In this document: positions 33,862 through 38,676 of the stretch, in pieces
How positions within the stretch are numbered: the first letter of the stretch is position 1
Layout: the number at the start of each line of letters is the position of its first letter
Assembly (NCBI GenBank): GCA_945828315.1
Contig: CALZQA010000016.1
Coordinates: 1 to 38,676 of the forward strand
Direction of reading: 5' to 3'
DNA from: an uncultured bacterium
GTDB taxonomy: Bacteria > Bacillota > Clostridia > Lachnospirales > Lachnospiraceae
DNA: 38,676 bases
The notes under the pieces: model-generated
What the model was told of the DNA's origin: nothing
Database searches by the model: none
What the model saw: only the letters and a program-made list of their open reading frames with translations
Position numbers and translations under genes: made by a program

Positions 33862-34926
33862 ATGAAAAGAAAAGTATTATCAGTAATTTTAACATTAGCC
33901 ATAACGGCAGGGCTGCTGTCCGGATGTGGTGCTGCATCCGAGACCGGATCAGAGAATAGCGCAGGAACAGCAACAGAGGAAACTTCAGCTGATGCTTCTG
34001 AAGAAGAAACGATCACGATCAATGCCTGCCTGGCAGTCGGAATGACCGGTGCAGTAAATAATTTTGCGATTGAAAAAGGTCTTTACAAGGATCTGGGTAT
34101 AGAATTTAATAATACTCCGTGGACATCAAATGATGAAGTTCTCTCACTGATTACTCGTGGAGAGATTGATTTCGCAGATGGAGATCCTTCTTCCTTTATC
34201 CCCGGAATTGCGAATGGTGTACCTGCAAAACTGGTAGGAAATATGTGGAGATACTCCGGATGCTACTGGCTTGTAGCAAATAACGATATTGAATCAATCG
34301 CTGATCTGAAGGGAAAAACGATCGGTACAGCGGCTGCCGCAGGCGGAATGAAACTTTCTGTATTAAAGATGCTGGAATCAGAGGGACTTACAGAGGATGA
34401 TGTGGAATTAGTTGCAAACGGTGTATACCAGGGAGCCTATGCAACACTGACATCGGGAGAAGTAGACGCAACGATCATTCATAATCCGTATGCTGCATTA
34501 GCTGAGGCAGAGGGAGAAGGTCATATCCTTGGCCGGGCATGGGATTATATTCCGGATTATTATACCGGTACATTACTTGCATCCGACAAGATCATCAATG
34601 AAGATCCTGATAAGCTGCAACGAGTGATCACCGCATATTATACCGTGCATGAGCAGGTGAAAAATGAATACTTCGATGAGTTTATCAAATGGGTATCAGA
34701 GCAGATGAATGTTGATGAAGACGTGATGAGAACAGCCGTAGAATCTGAGAAGGACGTATGGCTGGATTATCCGGTGATTCCGGAAGACCGAGTGAACAAT
34801 ACAGTAGATATTCTTCATCAATACGGCTGGTTAGATGAGAATATTACCGCGGATGGTACATATGACAACACGTTTGCCATAAAGGCAGCAGAAGAATTAG
34901 GAATGGAAGATCCTTATAAAAAATAG
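33862..34926 (+). CDS. ABC substrate-binding lipoprotein, cysteine operon
   Basis: This is a 354-residue lipoprotein with signal peptide and lipobox ending at C22 (LLSGC), then a Ser/Thr/Glu-rich linker (about 25-50). The mature protein is an NMT1/SsuA-like binding protein: GMTGAVNNFAIEKGLYKDLGI, TRGEIDFADGDPSS, and TSGEVDATIIHNPYAAL. AAGAAGGAGA is the ribosome site. Gene order permease, binding protein, ATPase differs from the first importer. The binding pocket sequence is clearly unlike that of the protein at 13355, so the two importers probably take different ligands. Confidence 0.9.
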   Translation: MKRKVLSVILTLAITAGLLSGCGAASETGSENSAGTATEETSADASEEETITINACLAVGMTGAVNNFAIEKGLYKDLGIEFNNTPWTSNDEVLSLITRGEIDFADGDPSSFIPGIANGVPAKLVGNMWRYSGCYWLVANNDIESIADLKGKTIGTAAAAGGMKLSVLKMLESEGLTEDDVELVANGVYQGAYATLTSGEVDATIIHNPYAALAEAEGEGHILGRAWDYIPDYYTGTLLASDKIINEDPDKLQRVITAYYTVHEQVKNEYFDEFIKWVSEQMNVDEDVMRTAVESEKDVWLDYPVIPEDRVNNTVDILHQYGWLDENITADGTYDNTFAIKAAEELGMEDPYKK

Positions 34927-34947
34927 GAACTGATGGGGGAGAATGTA

Positions 34948-35730
34948 ATGCCAACAATAAAAGCAAAGAATATTGAAAAATATTATCAGAGTACAGACGG
35001 AGAACAGGTCCACGCATTGAAGGATATTAGTCTTACTGTTGAGGATGGTGAATTCGTAGCCATTGTAGGACCTTCCGGTTGCGGAAAGAGTACCTTTCTT
35101 GAGATTGTAGCAGGGCTTCTCCCCCACGACGGCGGAGAAGTATATCTGGACGACCAGCTGATAACTGAAACAAGTCGTGAGATCGGAGTTGTATTTCAGG
35201 ATGCCTCTCTTTTTCCGTGGCGTACGATCAAGAGAAATATTGCTTACGGAATGGAGCTCGCGAAGGTTCCAAAGGAAGAACAGGAGAAACGTCTTACACA
35301 TTATATAAAAATGATGAATTTGGAAGGATTTGAAAATAAGTACCCTGCGCAGCTTTCTGGTGGCATGAAGCAGAGAGCAGGAATTGCACGGACGCTTGCT
35401 ATGAATCCGAAAGTGATCTTAATGGATGAACCGTTTAGTGCAGTCGATCATCTGACAAGGTGTACATTGCAGGAAGAGTTGATCAAGATCCACGAGCTGG
35501 AGAAGAAGACGATTCTGTTTGTCACACATGATATCAATGAAGCAGTATTTCTTGCCGACAGAGTGATCCTTTTGAGTCCGCGTCCGTCTGTCATACAGGA
35601 AGAGTATCAGATTAAGCTTCCTTATCCGAGACACAGAGATGATGAATATTTGTCAAAAGTGGCGGCAATGATCATGGCTGATATCAGCCGGGGCAGAAAA
35701 ACGGATGAGGATATTGAGTATTTTATTTAA
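34948..35730 (+). CDS. ABC transporter ATPase, cysteine operon
   Basis: This encodes 260 residues from ATG 34948, behind GGGGGAG; an ATG at 34933 is in frame but overlaps that site. It has Walker A GPSGCGKST (41-49), a Q-loop in VVFQDASLFPWRTI, the signature LSGGMKQR, Walker B VILMDEPFSAVD, and the switch His in FVTHDINEA. It is of the same SsuB/TauB type as the ATPase at 12450. It would drive the permease at 32979. Confidence 0.92.
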   Translation: MPTIKAKNIEKYYQSTDGEQVHALKDISLTVEDGEFVAIVGPSGCGKSTFLEIVAGLLPHDGGEVYLDDQLITETSREIGVVFQDASLFPWRTIKRNIAYGMELAKVPKEEQEKRLTHYIKMMNLEGFENKYPAQLSGGMKQRAGIARTLAMNPKVILMDEPFSAVDHLTRCTLQEELIKIHELEKKTILFVTHDINEAVFLADRVILLSPRPSVIQEEYQIKLPYPRHRDDEYLSKVAAMIMADISRGRKTDEDIEYFI

Positions 35731-35747
35731 CGTACAAGGAGATTATC

Positions 35748-36632
35748 ATGGCAAATATAGATACAAGTATGGAGTATTTACCGAAAGAAGAAGTGATGGC
35801 TATCTGGAATGCTAATTTGAAGCTTACAGATGAAGATTTTCTGGCGATGGATGATGATGAATTTCGTGCCCGTGTGAGAGAGCGTTGCCATCATACCTTG
35901 GAGATTCAGGTTTATCACGCGCAGCACAGAGATCAGAAGCTTTCATCGACGCAGGCAGATTATGCCAAACGCTTATTGCGATTATGGGTTGAAAAAGGTC
36001 TTTCTACAGATCTTCCGGAATATAAGTATGTTTCGTTTTTGATTGAAACTGCTGATAAGCTGGCAGCGGGAGAACATGTAGACTTGTCGTCTTACAAACC
36101 GACACCTGTAACAAAAGAAATGGAGGATACGTTCTTTACAATCTTGAAAGAGCGTCGTTCCGTGAGGGAATTTACGGACGAAGAGGTTCCGGATGAAATA
36201 ATCGACAAGGTTTTAGATGCAGGTCTTTGGGCTGCGCACGGCTGCAATGTGCAGTCAATCAAATATGTGGTTGTTCGGGAAAAGAATGAGCCCGGACTGT
36301 TCAGGGGCAGTGATGTTCCGGGTGGTCCGGTGCATCTGGTGATCTGCCAGGATATGAGATGTTACAGAGCAAATTCTTTTACCCCGCGAAGAAATCAGCT
36401 ATTGGATGCCGGGGCTGCGGGACAGAACATTGTTCTGGCGGCTCATGCAGCGGGATTGGAGGGTGTGTGGCTGACCTTTCCCAATGAAGCATTTTGCGAC
36501 AGATTGAGGGAGAAATTCAAGCTTCCCGAATATATTCGCCTTGTGACATATGTAGATGTAGGATATGGCGCACAAACGCCGCATCCGCCTCTTCGCTGGG
36601 ATGTGAAGGATACCATTCTCGGAAGATTTTAA
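35748..36632 (+). CDS. Nitroreductase family flavoprotein with N-terminal extension
   Basis: This encodes 294 residues. From about 129 on it is a nitroreductase-type FMN domain, with ILKERRSVREFTDEEVPDE (the RRSVR phosphate contact at 136-140) and a later AGAAGQNIVLAAHAAGLEGVW. The first about 120 residues are a mostly helical, acidic extension I do not recognise. Such enzymes use FMN and NAD(P)H on varied substrates, including ring oxidations or reductions; an action on a thiazoline or thiazole ring is only a thought. AAGGAG precedes the ATG, and spacing of 17 bases keeps it in the operon. Confidence 0.82.
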   Translation: MANIDTSMEYLPKEEVMAIWNANLKLTDEDFLAMDDDEFRARVRERCHHTLEIQVYHAQHRDQKLSSTQADYAKRLLRLWVEKGLSTDLPEYKYVSFLIETADKLAAGEHVDLSSYKPTPVTKEMEDTFFTILKERRSVREFTDEEVPDEIIDKVLDAGLWAAHGCNVQSIKYVVVREKNEPGLFRGSDVPGGPVHLVICQDMRCYRANSFTPRRNQLLDAGAAGQNIVLAAHAAGLEGVWLTFPNEAFCDRLREKFKLPEYIRLVTYVDVGYGAQTPHPPLRWDVKDTILGRF

Positions 36633-36644
36633 AGGAGAGCTTTT

Positions 36645-37340
36645 ATGAATATTGTAGTCGTGGGAGGAAGCCGAGGAATCGGAAAGGCAATTGCCACGCA
36701 GCTGGCAGGAGACGGAAATCAAGTCTTAATTGTCGGGAGAAACAGAGAGACACTCGAAAATACCGTAAAAGAGATCGGGAAAAATGCTTCATTTTATCAG
36801 GCGGATATCACAAAAGAAGTGGATAGTCTTGCATTAGCGGAATATGTTAAAACTGAATTTGTCATTGATGGTCTGGTGCTTTCAGCAGCGCAGTTTCCAA
36901 GACAGGAGACGAAAAAATCCGTAATCGAGCCGGATGTTGCGGAGTTATCTTCCATTTTGGAAGCAAATGTAGTGGCCAATTATCGGTTCGTAAAATATCT
37001 GATTCCGTTATTACAAAAACGCATTCATCCACGGATCGTTATTATCGGTTCTACATCCGGAATCAGGCAGGATAAAGGTGGAGTATACGGCATCTCAAAA
37101 TGGGCGCTTGCATCCTATGCATATAACTTAAGAGATGAGTGTAAAGCTTATGGGATAGGTGTATCACTGATTAATCCGGGAGGAACTTTCACAGAGACGC
37201 GGGTTAAAAAATCCGGGGATGATCATAGTCTGTTGGAGAGTAGCGATTTTGGCATTTTGGTTTCAGCATTGTTTCGAATGTCGCCTCAGGCGGTTATGGA
37301 GCGGGTGGATATCAGACCCATTGCTGGCGACACGTATTAA
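36645..37340 (+). CDS. Short-chain dehydrogenase/reductase
   Basis: This is a 231-residue Rossmann-fold oxidoreductase. The cofactor motif is GGSRGIG at 7-13, followed by IVGRNRE, which suggests NADP(H). The catalytic Ser is in IIGSTSG, and the YxxxK motif in YGISKWALASYAYNLRDE. The C-terminus after PGGTFTETR is short. Substrate unknown. It begins 12 bases after the nitroreductase gene behind AAAGGAGAG and is the last gene of the putative cysteine operon; no terminator is seen after it, but a new promoter follows. Confidence 0.88.
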   Translation: MNIVVVGGSRGIGKAIATQLAGDGNQVLIVGRNRETLENTVKEIGKNASFYQADITKEVDSLALAEYVKTEFVIDGLVLSAAQFPRQETKKSVIEPDVAELSSILEANVVANYRFVKYLIPLLQKRIHPRIVIIGSTSGIRQDKGGVYGISKWALASYAYNLRDECKAYGIGVSLINPGGTFTETRVKKSGDDHSLLESSDFGILVSALFRMSPQAVMERVDIRPIAGDTY

Positions 37341-37358
37341 GATCCTTTCTTTTTCTGA

Positions 37359-37417
37359 TTGACAATCTCACACAAATGCGGTAGATTGTTTTTATAACCT
37401 ATAAGTTTACTAGGAAT
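37359..37417 (+). promoter_or_regulatory. Promoter and Rrf2-type operator of the rrf2 gene
   Basis: TTGACA (37359-37364), 17 bases, TAGATT (37382-37387). A dyad ACAATCT (37362-37368)/AGATTGT (37383-37389) overlaps the promoter. The box CCTA (37398-37401), nine bases, TAGG (37411-37414), AAT follows just downstream of the predicted start, which suggests autoregulation. Confidence 0.7.
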
Positions 37418-37477
37418 AAAAGACTATATCATAGAAAACAGGTTAGGAAACATGAAACGACAGGAGTGTGAGAATAT

Positions 37478-37891
37478 ATGAAGATTTCAACAAAGGGGCG
37501 CTATGCGCTGCGTATTATGATCGATCTGGCACAACATGATGAGGGCGAGGCGATTCCGTTAAAGGAGATCTCCGAACGGCAGGGGATCACCTTGAAATAT
37601 ATGGAGCAGATCATGCCGCTTTTGACCCGTGCAGGCTATGTGCGCAGCTTCCGTGGGAACAACGGAGGATACCTGCTTTCAAAGTCACCGTCGGATTACA
37701 CGGTGGGCGACATTTTGCGCACAACAGAGGGATCACTGGCGCCGATCGCCTGTCTGGAGGATACGCCGAACCGGTGTGAGCGGCGTGAGGAGTGTAAGAC
37801 GTTAAAGTTCTGGGAAGGTCTTTGGCAGACGATCAATGACTATGTGGACGGCACAACGCTGGAACAGCTGGTAAATCAGAAAAATGAATAA
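37478..37891 (+). CDS. Rrf2 family transcriptional regulator (CymR/IscR-like)
   Basis: This is a 137-residue Rrf2 protein. The N-terminal winged helix (MKISTKGRYALRIMIDLAQH, then ISERQGITLKYMEQIMPLL) matches the DNA-binding part of CymR and IscR. The sensor region has C92, C100 and C106 (spacing CX7CX5C), close to the three cysteines that hold the Fe-S cluster in IscR, so it may bind a cluster or sense thiols; B. subtilis CymR works with CysK. CAGGAG precedes the ATG. The CCTA-N9-TAGG box in its own leader and in those of sulfur genes nearby makes it the likely regulator of the set, as repressor of cysteine and methionine genes. Confidence 0.88.
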   Translation: MKISTKGRYALRIMIDLAQHDEGEAIPLKEISERQGITLKYMEQIMPLLTRAGYVRSFRGNNGGYLLSKSPSDYTVGDILRTTEGSLAPIACLEDTPNRCERREECKTLKFWEGLWQTINDYVDGTTLEQLVNQKNE

Positions 37892-37910
37892 TTTGTCTAT
37901 TTATTCTGTT

Positions 37911-37946
37911 TTCCTACTTGACAGATAGGAAAATATAGGATATGAT
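37911..37946 (+). promoter_or_regulatory. Promoter of second metY with overlapping Rrf2-type box
   Basis: TTGACA (37918-37923), 17 bases, TATGAT (37941-37946). TTCCTA (37911-37916) and TAGGAA (37926-37931) form a perfect inverted repeat with the same CCTA-N9-TAGG geometry, lying over the -35. Confidence 0.75.
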
Positions 37947-37961
37947 ACATTTAACGAAAAA

Positions 37962-37978
37962 CCTATAGGAAAAGTAGG
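37962..37978 (+). promoter_or_regulatory. Second Rrf2-type box of the second metY
   Basis: CCTA (37962-37965), nine bases, TAGG (37975-37978), followed by AATA. It lies about 10 bases downstream of the predicted transcription start. Confidence 0.7.
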
Positions 37979-38033
37979 AATATAAAAACAGCCCCGTTTC
38001 AGAGAGGCGGAGCGCATAAGGAGGATACTGAAA

Positions 38034-38676
38034 ATGAGCGAAAAGATTACGAGAGACCAGAGAGATTTTAAATTTGAGACATTGCAGCTGCATGTGGGCC
38101 AGGAGAGTCCTGATCCGGCGACAGATGCGAGAGCAGTGCCGATCTACCAGACATCATCTTATGTATTCCGCAATAGTGAGCATGCGGCAGCACGTTTCGG
38201 ACTGACGGATGCCGGTAATATTTACGGACGTCTGACAAACCCCACCGAGGATGTGTTTGAGAAGCGTATCGCGGCACTTGAGGGTGGTGTGGCAGCATTG
38301 GCAGTTGCCAGCGGAGCGGCAGCGATCACTTATACGATCGAGAATCTGGCACAGGCAGGCGATCACATTGTATCTGCAAAAAATATTTACGGCGGTTCTT
38401 TCAATCTGCTTCAGCATACATTACCGCAGTATGGGATCAATACGACTTTCGTAGATATTTTCAATTTAGACGAGGTAGAGGCTGCGATCCAGGACAACAC
38501 AAAGGCAGTATATATTGAGACTCTGGGTAATCCGAATTCAGATGTTGTTGATATTGAGGCGATTGCAAAGATCGCGCATGCACACAAGATCCCGCTGGTT
38601 GTGGACAACACCTTTGCAACACCTTATCTGGTGCGTCCGATCGAGTATGGCGCAGATATCGTTGTACATTCAGCAA
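38034..38676 (+). CDS. metY: O-acetylhomoserine sulfhydrylase, 3' end cut by window
   Basis: The first 214 residues are visible from ATG 38034, nine bases after AAGGAGG. It has [13 protein letters not shown] and [12 protein letters not shown] at the N-terminus, [23 protein letters not shown], the PLP-stacking [16 protein letters not shown] and [10 protein letters not shown]. All are typical of MetY, which makes homocysteine from O-acetylhomoserine and sulfide. The PLP lysine should lie just past the edge. It differs clearly from the copy at 7478, so this is a paralogue rather than a recent duplicate. Two Rrf2-type boxes in front predict tight repression when cysteine is plentiful. Confidence 0.9.
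   Translation, partial: MSEKITRDQRDFKFETLQLHVGQESPDPATDARAVPIYQTSSYVFRNSEHAAARFGLTDAGNIYGRLTNPTEDVFEKRIAALEGGVAALAVASGAAAITYTIENLAQAGDHIVSAKNIYGGSFNLLQHTLPQYGINTTFVDIFNLDEVEAAIQDNTKAVYIETLGNPNSDVVDIEAIAKIAHAHKIPLVVDNTFATPYLVRPIEYGADIVVHSA

Noticed and set aside
30975-37340. Genomic island integrated at a tRNA gene
   Set aside because: No integrase is present, and no copy of the tRNA 3' end was found near 37341-37477. Kept only as a possibility linked to base composition.
1-38676. CRISPR arrays, insertion sequences and prophage genes
   Set aside because: No regularly spaced repeats, transposase, integrase or phage structural genes were seen.

Overview
The window looks like chromosome from a motile, anaerobic Clostridia member, most likely Lachnospiraceae. 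The evidence is clostridial-type genes throughout, strong AGGAGG ribosome sites, moderate GC, two chemoreceptors, a group B-type [FeFe] hydrogenase and an M20/ATC-hydrolase gene pair. No phage, transposon or CRISPR was seen.

Region 1 (1-11.5 kb) is mainly signalling. It holds a FapA/DUF342 protein cut by the left edge, an internally deleted REC/HD-GYP remnant, a membrane chemoreceptor, a KDG kinase, a soluble chemoreceptor with a C-terminal zinc-binding CZB domain, a flippase-like membrane protein, metY on the minus strand, a divergent PIN/NYN-like protein, and a 7TM-GGDEF diguanylate cyclase. Region 2 (11.6-20.3 kb) holds an SsuCBA/TauCBA-type importer, a Y-family polymerase with its small partner, a shikimate-kinase-like fusion, a MATE exporter, a ketopantoate-reductase-like protein and an RpiB isomerase. 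Region 3 (20.3-29.5 kb) holds trkA-trkH, the [FeFe] hydrogenase behind a Rex-like operator, a histidine phosphatase, tcdA, a rhodanese-TtcA fusion, a MalY/PatB C-S lyase and a decayed HD-domain gene.

Region 4 (29.5 kb to the end) is the most interesting part and looks like a cysteine/sulfur acquisition locus. It has a Cys/Met-metabolism PLP enzyme, then a 321-base leader, then an apparent operon: M20 amidohydrolase, ATC-hydrolase family protein, ABC permease, binding lipoprotein, ATPase, nitroreductase and short-chain dehydrogenase. It is followed by an Rrf2/CymR-like regulator and a second metY cut by the right edge. The leader holds a consensus promoter inside a 33-bp dyad, an Rrf2/CymR-like box, a tRNA-Cys(GCA)-like element and a strong hairpin, in that order, before the first start codon.

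Two regulatory signals tie the sulfur genes together. (1) A CCTA-N8/9-TAGG box occurs in front of both metY genes, the Rrf2 gene and the leader operon. Each transcription unit has one just downstream of its predicted transcription start, and the second metY has another over its -35. (2) A 33-bp dyad, ATACCCAT-N17-ATGGGTAT, encloses the promoters of both the PLP enzyme at 29595 and the leader operon, with TTGTCAAC at the same offset. The inferred model is a locus that imports and hydrolyses a cysteine-releasing compound, is repressed when cysteine is plentiful, and carries a tRNA-Cys-like RNA in its own leader.
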